Positions 1-13,639 of a stretch of DNA of 64,000 nt are shown here, in pieces; position 1 is the stretch's first letter; every line of letters starts with the position of its first letter. Source of the stretch: Centropus unirufus (taxonomy: Eukaryota > Chordata > Aves > Cuculiformes > Centropidae). The stretch spans positions 779,822 through 843,821 of the forward strand of contig VYZI01000242.1 of assembly GCA_013397695.1 (NCBI GenBank), given 5' to 3'. Both the position numbers and the translations under genes were made by a program. The notes beneath the pieces were generated by a model. The model saw only the letters and a program-made list of their open reading frames with translations, ran no database searches and was not told the origin of the DNA.

Positions 1-43
1 GCTTAGTACTTTGTGTGTCAGCTGAGCGGGTGTCTTTGTACAG

Positions 44-403
44 TTGCAAAAGCCAAGTACCACCATCAGATACTGCAACAAAACTATAAAAATAGGCCTG
101 AATTCTGCACAGTCATACCATTGTGGAGGGAAAGCATTCCAGCTCCGGATCACTGGCCTCAGGTTGTTGAAGACCACGCGCGAAGATCTCCTGCATGAGC
201 AAGAGAAAGCCCAAAAGAAAGCCCTGAAAGTACAGGAGAGGCCTCAGAAAGCTCCAGAGGGACTTCAGGAGCAGTGTATGGGAAAACAAGGGGAGTTCAA
301 TGAAAGTCCTCATGCGATGGGAAAGAGCCAAAAAAATACACAACAGTCTCCTGAAGAAGTGGTGCTTCAGAAGAACACTGAACTAGGTCTGCCTGCAAAA
401 TAG
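44..403 (+). other. K/E/Q-rich open reading frame at left edge, unrecognised
   Basis: An open frame of 119 codons begins at an ATG at 44 and ends at TAG 401-403. From about residue 42 onward it is rich in Lys, Glu and Gln (for example REDLLHEQEKAQKKALKVQE), a composition that in real proteins suggests a charged helix or disordered region. The purine-rich character of the DNA (about 180-380) gives such composition automatically on this strand. The same frame resumes after two stops from 437 as a further basic stretch. It may be a worn coding remnant or chance. No family is recognised. Confidence 0.12.
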
Positions 404-1462
404 AGAGCTGGAAATAACTAAGAGTGACCTGAAATGACAAGCAGTGTCATCTTTGCAAGGGGGAAGAGGCTGGAAGAAAGAAGCAGAAGAACAGAGTGTC
501 AGTCCAAAAACTGTTATGGAGGAAGGACTGAGTCCTGGGGAAAGTACAGGCATACCTGAAAGTTTACTGAGACCTCGCATAAAGCCTAGTTAGGACTCCT
601 CTGAATCGGAGTGGTTCTCTGAGGTGTAATCTGTTACTGATGCAATAACAAACCGAGGCAGAAATGCCTACTGATGGGCTGAGCTCCATTTGGAATCATC
701 TGCGAGTGCTCTTGCTTGTAAAGTAAAATTTCAAAAGCAGGCACGCAGAATTGATACTACTGTATTGTTAGAGCAAATATTTGAAGCATTTCTTACATCC
801 TATTTTTTTGACCCATATACAAGCTCACATGGCCCTCTGAAGAGAGCTCTGGTTTTCAAGGTTCAATTCTCATGCAAGTTCAATTTCTTTCTACCTGTGT
901 ACATATTTGACTCTCTTAATGACTCCTTATCCAGGAGAATGAGGGACTTAGGGGTTAAACAAAGGTGGGAATCACTGATGAAGGGAAAGAGTGGGCATTT
1001 AATGGGGACTTAAAAATGGCAGAGGGAATTTATAGCCTAGAGACAAAATTAAATGGTGTATTGCTTCTGACCTATGGTAGCTCGATGGGATCACTGTTTG
1101 CATTTGTTGAGGTCTGAAAGGAATCCTTGTCCAGGCCACTCCCTGCTAGGGAGGGGGAACATCCTGATATCAGCAAGTCCCTTTACAAACACTAGCTTTC
1201 AGCTACCTGGGGTGCACCTGTAATGCTGAATGTTTGCCACTCAAACTATAGATTTTACTCTTAAGATGCCTATTGCGTAAGTAGTTGTTGAGGTCGGAAC
1301 CCATTAAGAAAAATAAAAAATCAATTTGAATCTTTAGAGTCAAATAAAATCATGGGACAGTTGTAAAAGGATTAAATTCAAAGTGTTTTGAACTATTTGC
1401 CTTTAATTAAATTTTGAGCTTTTAGTAAAAATGGTTCTTCTTTTCAAGTTTTGCAACTGTGA

Positions 1463-1498
1463 GTGCTGGCAGCACATAAATCGTTTGCAACGATTTAT
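1463..1498. repeat. Two abutting perfect inverted repeats (hairpins)
   Basis: GTGCTG-G-CAGCAC (1463-1475) is a perfect 6-bp stem with a 1-base loop. It is followed with no gap by ATAAATCGTT-TGC-AACGATTTAT (1476-1498), a perfect 10-bp stem with a 3-base loop. Both contain no mismatches. Function unknown. The 23-bp repeat also carries two CpG-containing halves (TCG/CGA), which are uncommon in the surrounding CpG-poor DNA. Confidence 0.9.
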
Positions 1499-2240
1499 TT
1501 TGAGGATTACCTTTAATCACTTGATTTGAGAGATTTGAAATATATTATAAACTCCAAGTACTGTAAAATTTGACTGAAGATATTTTGAGGTGCATTATAT
1601 ATACAGCAGCCCAAAGTAAAAACGGGGAAATACTCAGACCCACAAATTGATATGGGAGAGCAGAAGCCCTGGTGTTGTTGCTGCTTTGTTGTGTCAGGTG
1701 GCTTGTTCAAATGATGTTTATTAGCAAGAGGGGGATTTGAAGAGCACAAATCAGTTTAGGGTAAAGGCTAGAGTATAAAAGAAATAACTGTAATGGGGCT
1801 TGACCAATGTTGTTGCCTTTGTGGTCTCATCTTTTCGAAGCAGGAGCTGATCTTTTATAGAGTAGCTTTAGACTCTTCACAATGAGGGAACGCCTGTTCT
1901 AGAATGCCTGCTGTGGTCACAGGAGCTCCTGTTGTGCCGGGATGCCCATGGCAACCAGGAAGAGGGACAGGCATTGGCTGGACTGTTCGTGCAGGGAGTA
2001 AAAGTCTGGGAGAAGAGCTTCCTCCCTTCAGGAGTGGATTTATGCCATGCAGCCTACAGCCCCTCAGGACATAGTAGCATTGGGCCATTTTGTATAAATG
2101 TGCTTTCTTCTCTCGCATTTTTTTTTTTTTGAGGCCCAGTGATGTCAAGAAAGGAATAAGGAGTTATGTGGTCAGCAGAAAGTGGAAATGGATGTTTGCC
2201 TAAGCACAAGAGGCAATTACTTAAAAATCTGTGCACATAA

Positions 2241-2278
2241 GTGTGAGAGAGGGGGAGAAAGAGAATGAGTGAGAGAGG
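2241..2278 (+). repeat. Purine-rich (GA) low-complexity tract
   Basis: A tract made almost entirely of G and A (GTGTGAGAGAGGGGGAGAAA, then GAGAATGAGTGAGAGAGG), with only a few T. It is imperfect and not a clean microsatellite. Confidence 0.8.
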
Positions 2279-5200
2279 CGTTATCCCCAGCTCTGAGGTA
2301 TTTTATGAAACTTGGGCACAGGTCTCTAGGTACAAGTTTGAATAAGAAGACAAAAGAAAATTGTTCAGAACATGATGGAAGTAGTTGATTTTGGTGGCAA
2401 CTGCCAGGAGTTTCAGTATCTATTCTCAGAAAAGGGCATTTTTCCTATATCCCACCTCCAAGACATCTGAAGCACTCTGTCCTCTGGATTCCTTGTTGCT
2501 GTTAAATATGCCAGCATCTTGTAAAGCAGTGTGAATTCCCAAAGCACCTGTCAGCTGAGGGTACTGGTTTCGGGGACATGGATGGAGAAATCCTGTATTC
2601 AGCTGGGTCTGGGCACTTCAGTGGAAAGGAGGATGAACAAGTTTGATGCTCAGAGCCACAGCAATCTCCATGTTTGGCTTTCCTAAACAATCATTTCATA
2701 GCAATAAATCACCATCACTAGCATCCCGTGGTCTATAATCAGTCTGGTATGTAGCAGAAGCCATTTTTTTAACTTGCCTTTAGTAATAGATCCAGGCTAA
2801 CATTTGTTTTATTTTAAAAGGACTGGAGAAATGAGTACAAGTTTCTGTGGCCAAGCACACAGATTCTCCTTGTCCTTGTGCGTTGTGAAGGAGAGGTAGC
2901 TTCTTCACCACATACTCCTTGCGTGGGGTTTTACCTTTTACCTGCCAAAGCTGAGGTGCTCCCTGGGATGAGGGACATGATGAACGTGGGCTGCAGAAGC
3001 AGCTTTGCATGTGGCTTGGGCAAGGGCACATAGGTGCCTGTGTGTGGCAGCAGAGGATAGGGTAGGTATGTGCCCCTCCAAAGCGATGCTGCCCGGTGTC
3101 ACTGCAGCACAGCTCTGTGCTGCTGCCACTCTTGCCCAGAGGTGATTGTAAGGAAAATATATTGGAGAGCTGTAAATCATAATCCTGTGGGTGTCTTTAT
3201 GTTAGTCAGTGTTAGTCAGGAGGCCACATTCGGTGATGTGGCTATTTGGAACGTGCAGATAGCGTTAGCCCCAGTGAAAGAACACTTCAGAGAGAAAAAC
3301 ACAGAAGTTCTTTTTGGGGTTGGGTAGAAATTTGGATTACTAATATCTTGTGATGAAACTCACTGTGGTCTGACTAAAAAGACGAGAGGGATGAATGTGC
3401 AATATTCCCTCAGAAATCATCTTTATTACCATAGGGAGGTACCACTTTTGATTTTGCTTTTGGTAGTTCTGGTGTTACTCCTCTCTCAGGAGAGGAAATG
3501 AAGAGGGCTGGAGCAGCATTGAGTTAGATGTTTCGTATGGAGGAAAAGAAAAAAGCAAGATGGCTGTAGGAGTACTACTGCTATAGCAATTGTTGCATGG
3601 AGGACAATAATTTGGAACTACTAAGAATGTAGTTAGTATTATTTAGAATAATGGTAATAAAATAATAGTTACAATGAACAGAGGAACTTATCAGAGTGTA
3701 GGAGTTCTCTGGCTTCTATCAGGGTTTCTGTTATACCAGAATCAGGGATGGAGAGAATGGTCTCTGTGCCCCCTCCTTCCTGCAGGAGGAAAAGAAACAA
3801 AACACTTTTCTTGGGGGTGCTGCAAGGTGTTCATTTTCTCAGGTGGCCCATAGGATCCCAACACACTCCGCACAATTAGTGACCCAGAATTCGCCTGCCC
3901 AACTAAGGGCAACATTTGAGGAACAAGCTAGCCAGAACACATTTTAGACTACTGTTACTTTCATAGACCTGGTTATATTGATCATACTCTTTTATAGCTT
4001 ACAGTCAAGGACTTTTCGAGGAGGTGTCTACTTTTTTCTCCCACTCCTTTTTCTGCTTCCATCAATAAGCTCTAAGTGAAACAGTGTGCCACGTTCCTAC
4101 CACCGCTAACAGCTCATCTAGGGGAAAACTTGTACCGCAGCTTTCCACACCCGTAGGTCCCCACTGAACCAAACAGGATTTCTTCATCCTTTCAGGATGA
4201 AATGAAACAGCCACAGCCAATCCCACCAATGGAGTAGAGGTTTTGCAAGCCTGGGGACTGTTAAACTGAACTGCCAGGAAGGTGATCTGGGTGGATATGC
4301 ACTGTGCTTCTTTAGGTCACACCTTTGGTTTGTGGGTCGTCATCATTTCTGATACGTGCTTTGTTCAGTCTCCCAGGCTGTGTGGTACAAGCAGTCGGTA
4401 ATCCAGTAATGTGTCTGTAATGGAAAAATGAACTGTGACCCCTGGGGAAAAGGATTATCCCCTAATCCCACTAAGGTGGTGGAAAGGCTCTGCTAAACCA
4501 GCTGTGCTCCTTGGCAGGGCTAACTTTACTGGAAGATCTGCAGGATGCTTGGCCAGCATCTCTCCCACGGCACTGTGAAGCCTGTGGCTCAGTACAGATA
4601 TTGCTGTGAGAACAGAGACCACACTGCTGAGCTTTTACCATTTTGGCTGATTCTGGTTTTTCGTAGTTATAATCACAGTTCCAGCTGTGATGTGAAATCT
4701 CAGATGTGGATGGGATTTATCATGGAAACAATTCTATTTTGGCAGCCTTACTGGATAACAACTCACATCATGAGAAAGTTGCATCAGAAACCAATATTAG
4801 CTGACCACTGGAAAACATAAACCAATACTGTCAATATAAGAAGTAGGACATCACCAAGAAGTCATGATTTCTACGCATTCTTGCCATAGATCTGATTTAT
4901 TGACTCTCTCTGTCCATACCCTCAGCAGTTGAAATACTGAATGTAAAAAGTCTTTCCTTACCAAAGGAGAGGGAAAACAACTTGTGGATTCTCTAGTATT
5001 GTTTCTTCTGATGATCATGTGATTTGATATCCTCTATCTCCTTTCTGTGCCAAGACCACAAAAATTTGGGTAGATTAAAATATAGCCAATAGTTCTAAAC
5101 TCAGCAGAATTAAAATTCACCAAACGAGAATACTTCTGCCATTTTTATTTGGATAAGAATGGATCAAACCAGTCTATCCAGCAAATCATTTGCTCACGTG

Positions 5201-8200
5201 GGAGTGAGAGCACACCAAGGAGGCGTTTCTGCTGTGAGGTACCTCAGATTTTATGTAGAAAGTCTCTGCATGCCAAATGCTTGTGCCCTTAATACCTGTT
5301 CCATGTGCTGTAAATAAGAAAATTATTTTAAGTGGGGAGTCTATGAAAGACTGAGTAAGAAAGACCTTCCATTTCCATTGCAGGATCCTCAGATAACAGT
5401 TTGGTGCCACATCTTGGAGAAACTTGTTTTCCCTTTCCTGAAAGCCCACTCCCAATCCATTTGCAGTAGGCAGGACGCAGGACTGGAGTGCCACATTAAA
5501 GGAGAATGAGTAGAGCCTTTGTCTAACTTGTGGGTTAGGAAAGTTTTGTCAAATCTAAAGGATTTTCATGCTAAAAAAAAATTATTTAATTTTTAATCCA
5601 GGTGATTCTGTGGAAGTTTTTGTGTTAAGGTTAAGCAGATGATGGTATGTACTTCCAAGCTAACAAAGTGTTCTGCAGATTTATTTTTTAAAATATTTTT
5701 CAGACTGCGATATCTGTAATGTATTATAGGTTTCAAGGCATTCTGTTCTTTTCACGCTGAATTATTTATATACTCTTCAGCTTTACAAGACAGCATTTCT
5801 GTGCAATATAACTCTGCATCACAACCTAGGACAAAAACACTTTATTGTCTTGAAAGCAGAAGGGAACATTATGTTGATAGGTAGGACAGCCTCATCTCCT
5901 AACTACAGCTGCAGCAGGACAAAGGAATTGGTGTTTCCACTACAGTAATGGGTGAAGGTTTTAATCAGTGCAGTGAGTGGAGTGAGACAGACTTTGGAGT
6001 AAACAGCAAGGGGGGCTGAAAGGCCTAATAATAAGAAAAATTGATCCCAGGCAAGGTGGCCAAAATGCTATGAGTCGAGGTATTAAACAGGTTAGATGAA
6101 ATGTCAGGTGTAATGATGCACTGACTGATGTAATCTAATGGGGTGACCCAAGTGCTCTCTCTTCATGGTCTCATTATCCAGGGTCTTGTTTCGGACCAGT
6201 GCTTTCACCACATCAGCTGATTTCTTCATTTTGCACAAGGTTTTTGTCATTACCATCTGTTATTTAGCGGTTTGGGTATAGCAGAAATGTCACAGGCAAG
6301 GACAATCTGTTACAGAAAATGTGTGTGCATCATCTTGTGTGGCCCTTGCAGCAGCAAACCTTTACAAACCTTCGTGTGAGACAACAGTTGCCCAGGTACA
6401 CAGCATCCCTTGGTGAGCTGAGGGGAAGAATCATCAGGGAGAGATCCACAGGGGAGTGGTAGGGGTTCTGCAGGTAATCTAGGAACAAGAGGATGTGGCA
6501 TTATCCTGGTGCCTTCCCTCCTATAGCTGGGGGTGCAGAAACCCCAGTACTTTCTGTGCCAGAACAACCAGCTAGTGAAATGGGAGCTGCTGGGTGGGAT
6601 CTATGCTCAAGGCACAGGTGGCTTCTGAGGAAACCAATAATGACCTGTAGTGGCTTTGTGGCAAAGCCCACATGGAGAATGTTGGTTGTACTACAGCAAC
6701 ACTTGAGGTAATCTTTTAATTTGAGAAAAATGATTGTTAGGGTAAATCCTGGGCATCTACTAAGCTTTCCAGGACAAGTATTGTTTTGTAAGAAATGCAG
6801 AAGTCCATGACAAAGCCGTGGTGACAGACGTGGATGCCAGGGTGCAAAGAACATACCTGAAGGGTGGGATTTGTGATGTTCCTGCTTGAGGAGAGGTAGC
6901 AGCAGGCAGTTTCAGTGGTGCGGAGTGCGTAGGGGAATGCCAGCTGAAGACTTCTCTATGGTCTTTGGAAAGACAAAATGGTCAAAAGAACATAAACTGG
7001 CTTTGGTTTTGGTTCTACACAAATAAATATTCTAATTTGGTGGTTCTTCTGGTCTTGTTCAACTTTTCCTAAATTCTGAATCTTTGATAAGAGTATATAA
7101 ATCATTACTGGGTGTGAGAACCACTGCTTCCCCCTCCCCAACATGGGAACTATGTCAGATTTGGTGGGATCGCTGTCTGTGAATCCAGCCCTCAGCAACT
7201 GGTCAAAAGTCACGGGATTTTGACTTCACCACAGGAACTGGCAGAAAATGAAAGGGAGATGGAATTTAAGAAAACATCTCATAATGCGGATAAGCAGTTG
7301 TGAAAATAACCCCTTTGCCAGTAAACGGAAGCACGCTTTGATTAGGGCTTGGAAGGTTTGCATTGGGAATTAGTAGGAACCTAATGGCTAGAGTAGTGTT
7401 ACCTCAATATTAAGGTAAAGAACACATCTAGGAAATAAGTGATGGAACCCCCCCCCACACCGCACACATACCACTTCATACAATAATTTTCCATATTTTT
7501 GTTATGTTTATATCAATTGAAATTGGTTTTCCTAGGGGCTGCTTAACTTGGAGGTTTTGCCATTTTTTTTCCTGCAAAGACCTGCATTTTGATAATTAAA
7601 AATACAGACTTGTCTATGCTACCCTATTGTTTTTAAATACATTTTCTGTACAAAGTTTTTTATTTCTGAAATGTGTTACTCTGTTTTATGTGCAGAGTTT
7701 CCAGCTGACGTGTCAATACCAGTCAGAGCAGTGGCTTTAGTGATGTGAGTGGCTGCCCAAAGGGAATTGCAATCCTTAGTTCATTTAACAGTGGTCACTG
7801 AACTTACTCACATGAAAAATGTAAGTTGCTGAAACAAGAGATGTTGACAGGAAAACCTGAGAGACTAGCTCTCTCTGAAGACACATTCTTAAGATATCTG
7901 AATGCATTCAAATAACCACAAGAAAGAGCGGTGCGAGATTTCTACAGATACTTCTTTGCTCTTTATGGGAAATTTGTTCATTTTAAAACATGTGAAAAAG
8001 GCACATATTTGCAGTGTTCATCATGAGTTTTTGGTTCTACCTGCAGCAAGAAAGCTAGAGGATTAAATAACGTTGCCGGAAGCAGTTAAAACAGAGGACA
8101 GAAACTATCGTAAACCCAAAATCAGGAGAAAAATCCTTAGATTTCCACTGAAGCCATCCAGAGAGTTGGAGGAAAAAACTCTATAAACCAAGAACTCTGT

Positions 8201-10360
8201 AGTTTACAGTGGTGCTGTTTGTAACACTTATAGTAGTGCCAAGCTTGGGACACTGTGTGGCACTGGCTTTGGTGAATGCTGAGAGACGATGGACGCTATT
8301 TTTGCATGACCATCAATTTTCTTTCTGACCTCTTTAACTTGAAATATGTAAGACTCGTATTTTCTCTTTCTAAAAAACGGCCAGGAATATTGTCCTCTAG
8401 ATGCTTACTACTCAGATATAGTCACAGCAGATGGGAGGTAATGGCATTTGGTGGCTGGGGCCAGAGTTCAGGAGCAGGCAATCAGCACTCAGTTTTAAAG
8501 GAGCTCTGAGCCACCCTTGCTCTGCCTTGCACTGAATTCTTTAGCAACCCTCGGGCTAGCCATTTGTTTGTCTTGAGAAACATGGGGGATTATTTCTTTA
8601 AATTTTTGGCTGTTCCAATGCCTTGTAACTTCCCAGAAAGGGCTTTTACAGTTTGGGGTTTTTTTAAAATTTTGACCACAATTAACTTGAACTACAATCA
8701 ATTATTGCATTAGCAATGAAATGAGCCCAAGTTAAAAAAAAACAAAAAACAAACCTTGTAAGCTTTTATTAAACACTCATTGTCTGCATCTGATGTTCCC
8801 ACACTGAGTGTGACCACACTGACAGGAAATCTGCCTGTGAGGCTGCTCCTGCTGTGGCTGAGAAATAAACCCAGTGCTTGAACAGGGAGGGAGGTAGAGC
8901 CCCATTTGCAGCAGAGGGGGTAAGCATGACGTGTTGGACCCCTGATAAAGGGATGATGCCCTTTTGTGGGATCTTTCTATTGAATGCCAAAAAAAGTCAT
9001 AGCAAGCTGACTGACCGTTCCTTGGGAACAGAGGATTTCTTTTTTTATTTATGGAACTACACAGTGCTGCAGGCACTAAAAAAATAAATTAAACAATTCA
9101 TTTGATTTCCTGGTGTCTTATGTATTTATTCTGCCTTGTCCAGCAGCTCCAATGTTATTTCCAGGTTCTGTAGGATGCTGCTAATCCTGTATAATTTTAC
9201 TCATGGTGGCTGTAATATTTTTACATTCAGTTTTGCAACGGAGCTGTGAAATTTTGAAGACCTAAACCTTTTTTTTAAATCTTTGTGGGCTTTTTCCTTT
9301 TCATCATAAACAAAACTCTTATTTTGTGTCTCCTGCCTTTTTTCCAACTTTGAACTGTTGCGCATTTGAAGGTGTATACCTTTAAACAGACTTCTGTGCA
9401 GAGTCTGCTCACCTGGTTGTGCTTTAGAATTAATCTCTGCATCAACCCTGTACCAGAATGGTTTTTCTAACTGTTACCCATTCAAGTGAAGGCTTAGATT
9501 ATTGATCAATATACTTTGTTAGGACAGTCTAAGTCACATATACAGAGCTTGATCAGCTAATTTTCTAAAGTCTAGCAGGCTATTTCATAGTTATATTGGT
9601 TCTGCCTTGCTTTAATAGCTACAATGAATAAACTTAATAGAATAGCCAGTTACATTGCTTATTTATGTACGTGAATCAGAAACATTATGTAAAAAACCTA
9701 CTGCATTTGCAGCCCATCTTCTACATGCAGGCAGAGTGAGACCCTGTGGATGGGCCAGTGCCCTCTTCCCTCTGCTAGGCAATTCAAATTAGAGCTACTT
9801 CTGTAGGCATTAAAAGATTAAATGCTATTTCCACATTACAAGTGAGAAAATGCAAACATACATTAAGGGATTCAGTGTAAGAGCTTCATAATAGAAGTTC
9901 TTAGTGGTTTGCTTTGTCATGTTGCATGCCCTTTAGATAAAGGGTAAGGGCTATAAAAATCAACGTAACCTTTTCCTTCTCCCATCTAGATCCAGATCTG
10001 TGCCTATTTAAGGAGTGTGCATGTGCCTGGAATGAAAACAGTTTACTTCAGGAAGAGAATGTTGTTAAAACCATGGTGCTAGAGGGGCCCCAAGAAATCT
10101 AAAAAGTCAAGCTTGAATAGAATCTTCAGTTTTTCAGGATCCACCAAAACCTCAGATCATGGGTAAAACTCAGTACCTCATGTAAATATGTAGATGTCCC
10201 ACTGGCAGGTGTTTCAGCTCGCAGATGGTGAGTCAGTGCTCTTGTATCAACTCAGAGTTGAACAGATCCAAATCTTAAGAATTGTTTGTGCCTAATTCTC
10301 ATGTAGTCTCATAGGAGTATTTTTTGTCCAGCTTCCCTGAGCTGGACCACAGTCTGCCTT

Positions 10361-10440
10361 GCCCTCGGTTCCTCAGTGGGACCAGGGAGCAGAAATACTC
10401 GCCTGTTTCACAAGAAAGGCTGTCGATACTGATACTCAAG
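10361..10440 (+). mobile_element. Doubtful MIR-like tail, sense strand
   Basis: GCCCTCGGTTCCTCAGTGGG followed by AGAAATACTCGCCTGTTTCAC resembles the MIR section 'TGCCTCAGTTTCCCCATCTGTAAAATGGGGATAATAATACTTGCCTACCTCAC'. There is a partial match over two blocks with irregular spacing. Treat as a suggestion only. Confidence 0.3.
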
Positions 10441-12490
10441 CACCTCACAGTCTCTGTGCATATATCCCAAGGTGGCGGTCTGCAACCACTGATGGTGGCT
10501 GCAGGATATCTAATCCCCGCTGACATGCACTTGGGATGAAATGGGATTCAGCCCACTGATGTAATTGCCTTGAGGTTTCACCCAGCTATCCCCTGCACAT
10601 TGATACCTCAGTTCCCCCCCTACCTGACCAGACTGAGGAGCTTAGGATGTTCTGGTTTCCCTCTGAAATATCGCATGCCTGAGGCCAGACTCAGACCTTC
10701 AGTTTCAGAGATATTTTATGCACACAGCATGCTTTGCTCTTGTCGTGCTCTCATCAGATTGGCAGCCTCTCCTAAATAAGAAATGAGAAGCAGCAGCGGG
10801 CCTGGATAAGGAGGGTACGTCTAGATGGCAGTGTTACTTCAGAAGAAAATTAAAAGCCATCCCGGTTTTGCGCGGATTGAGCCTGATTGACCTTACTTAG
10901 CAGGAGGAGAGCATGCCAAGAACTTACCTTGTGCAACCCGTTAGTAAGCTTCAAGGTTTCTTGATCAGTCATTTTATGTCTTTTTACAAACCTGTTCCAC
11001 CTGTCTGTAGCTTGTCAATATTTATTCTGTGGTAAATTAAATTCCCAGGCCTCATAAAAGGCATTGATCTGGTTTGCTTAACTATTTCTGTAACTCTTTT
11101 CCTCCCAGTGTACATAATGACATGATGGTAAATTATATTGAAGTTCCAACCCTAGTCTCGCAGTAACACATCCATTATATGTAGTACTCTCATGCTAATA
11201 CCTAAATAGAGCATTTTGTAAACTGGCTGACACACATCTGTTTAATTTTTACATCTTTACAAAGTCTATGCACTCATGGTAAGTATTTCTTCTTCTGAGA
11301 ATATATGTTATCTGCCTTCTGTTTTATGTTTTTTGAAAGAGCAAGTCTCATATTAGCATCCAGAAAAGTCCCTGTGTCACACTGCTGATGTTCTGCTCGA
11401 GCACTGCAGAGCCCTTTAAAGTGTTTCAGCAATGTCCTGTGTTATTCTAAACCTCTGGAAACTTGATGTGTACCTCGATTCAGTTCTGTGGATCTTTGGG
11501 TTTTGAGCCCCAAGTATACCTACTCACATTGTCTGTGTTGTGAGGTGCATGTATAGTACAAGTTTGTCCTTGGCTACAGTGGGTGTTTTATTGCTGTTTT
11601 GCTCTTCACTAGAAGTGGTGCTCTTTATAAAAGCTTTAAAACCCGTGGTCCTTGCTGTGCCATCCATTCGTGTCTGTGTTGTCAGGAATTCCCCTCAAAC
11701 CTGTTATATCTCACATTTGGTCACTTTTCAGGTCTTAACTCCCACCTTGTCCCCATTTTTTTCTGCCCATGCAGGGTTGTTGTCATCCATCATTATTTAC
11801 TGAGTTTCGTAGCTTTTCTTGCTTGTTTTCATACCACTCTGGGAAACTGGACTTCAGGCTCCTTTTAGGTCAATGAAAAGTTTATCCATGACCAGCCCAT
11901 TGCTAGCATTTCAAAACCAGAAATCCTGCTCAGTTACCTTCTACAAGGAAAAAAAAATCGAACCCTCTGGAAACTACTTCTCTGTTTAATCTCACTTTTA
12001 TGTAACCAGTGTTAACTACAAAAATATCTGAAGATATTTATGCACTTATCAAAAGCCTGTGTATTCTGTAGCTGTTCGGCCTTCTCTGAAACAAAGATAT
12101 TTATCAAGTAGTGCAAGGCAATATCTTTATATATGAATGAATATGTGTGGTTTTGCTATGTCTTACATCAAATTCTAACGTAGTTATGTGTTTATTATCT
12201 CTGAATGCAGATGAAATTTTGTTGATTAGCAATGTTTTTCTTTTCAAACCTTGCTAAGATCAGGAAATTAAGAGTGACTCCAACGTAAATAGCAATGAAA
12301 GTTAGCAGACCTGTGTTCCCATGGGACTCATTAGCCTCTTTAGAATGAGGACATAACCCTTTTCTCCTGATTCCTAAAGATAAAAATGTCATGCCCCCAG
12401 TATGACAACAAAAGAGCTGGGGTTTTTACGTAACTCCTTCCCCTTTCATTGACCTTGTGAAAACTGTTAAAATAAAGTTGCAAATGGAAT

Positions 12491-12524
12491 GTCACATCTA
12501 ATGAAAAGTCACATCAAATGAAAA
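12491..12524 (+). repeat. 17-bp tandem duplication
   Basis: GTCACATCTAATGAAAA (12491-12507) is followed directly by GTCACATCAAATGAAAA (12508-12524), with one mismatch. It lies about 400 bp left of the assembly gap. Confidence 0.92.
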
Positions 12525-12917
12525 GAATAACTAATATTCAGGCAGTTTAAGTTTCATTTAAGCATTTGCCACAGTCAGATTTTTTTTTTTTTCTCTCAAA
12601 ACAGCTCTTGTCCCTTATGAACAACTTTTAATAGACCCAAGAAGACTTCCCCAACATTTTTTGTCCCCCACTGGTTCTGCGGTTTGCACTCTCCCTGCAG
12701 AGGCCCAGGCAATCAGAAAAACTCAGTCCATTGTGAGAGCTACAGATCAAATTGTGAGTTGTGACATTCCCTAGTCAAGGTTGTGTGGGGGTTTTTTTGC
12801 ATATGTGTATATATAAGCACAGACATGGTATTTTTCTCTTATATATGTCACATAGCCTGAAGGTACTGCAGTGCTAATGCTATATATTTTTGTATTTTAT
12901 AGATAATCTCCTATTTA

Positions 12918-12957
12918 NNNNNNNNNNNNNNNNNNNNNNNNNNNNNNNNNNNNNNNN
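12918..12957. other. Assembly gap (40 N)
   Basis: A run of exactly 40 N interrupts the sequence. The left flank ends in AT-rich sequence (TATATATTTTTGTATTTTATAG, then CTATTTA) and the right flank begins TTCTATATATAAC. Both sides are simple and AT-rich, so the gap probably spans a low-complexity TA-rich tract that failed to assemble. The true length may differ from 40. Confidence 0.99.
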
Positions 12958-13639
12958 TTCTATATATAACATAACAGCTAATGATTCCAAAACCAAGAGC
13001 TGTTTTGGTGCCTAAGCTGAGTTTCGGTCAAATGTTAATGTGCTGGAGGGTGAGGGTAGGTGGGGAAGTGTTTGTATGTTTTGTTGGTTTGTTTTTTTTC
13101 CTTCCCTCATTTCAGAGGTTGACTGAGCAGTGCTGATTCATACTGCTGAGTACAGTTATAAAAATTTTTAAAATCAAGTCTTCAGTCAAAGTAGATACCT
13201 GTGTTTTCATCCCTGTATCAGCAGAGCACGATACCAATTCTCAAGACAAAAAATTAAGACACTGTGGTCTAGTCAAGGAACTCAATTGAGTTTTTAATCA
13301 CAAAGTGAAAAAAAATCCAGGAATCCCTGATTAGTACAATAAATAACTTCAGTCAGCAGGTAGCACAAAATGTAGCGAGGCTTTCTCCACCTAGTTTTGA
13401 TTCGTCCTGTTGACACACCAAATCCCTGATTCCTTTCCTACCAGGGCAAATCTAACCACCGCTTCTCTCATGCACGTTGAGTCACATCTACAGGTGCCAA
13501 GGAAAGGGTTGATACAGCCACCTTCAACCACAGGGCAAAATCATTTGAAGCGACCCGGGCAGTCGTTCTGTTTATATCCTGAAGCAACGCATCCCAAAAT
13601 GTGCAGGAGTATGAAGGGGAAGTGCAATATTCAAAATAG

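Larger units (their letters stand above)
404..12490. other. Unique non-coding DNA
   Basis: Apart from the hairpin pair near 1.47 kb, the purine tract at 2.24 kb and the doubtful MIR-like patch at 10.4 kb, this is AT-rich single-copy-looking DNA. Open frames are at most 117 codons, overlap on both strands and match nothing known. A TATTGATCAATA palindrome lies at 9500-9511. No RNA gene was recognised. Confidence 0.7.

Noticed and set aside
1774..1785. TATAAAAG box-like sequence
   Set aside because: Isolated TATA-like strings are frequent in this AT-rich DNA and no other promoter element or gene accompanies it.
4188..4206. Inverted repeat TTCATCC-TTTCA-GGATGAA
   Set aside because: A 7-bp stem is common by chance and nothing nearby supports a function.
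9500..9511. TATTGATCAATA palindrome
   Set aside because: A 12-bp AT-rich palindrome is expected by chance in 64 kb.
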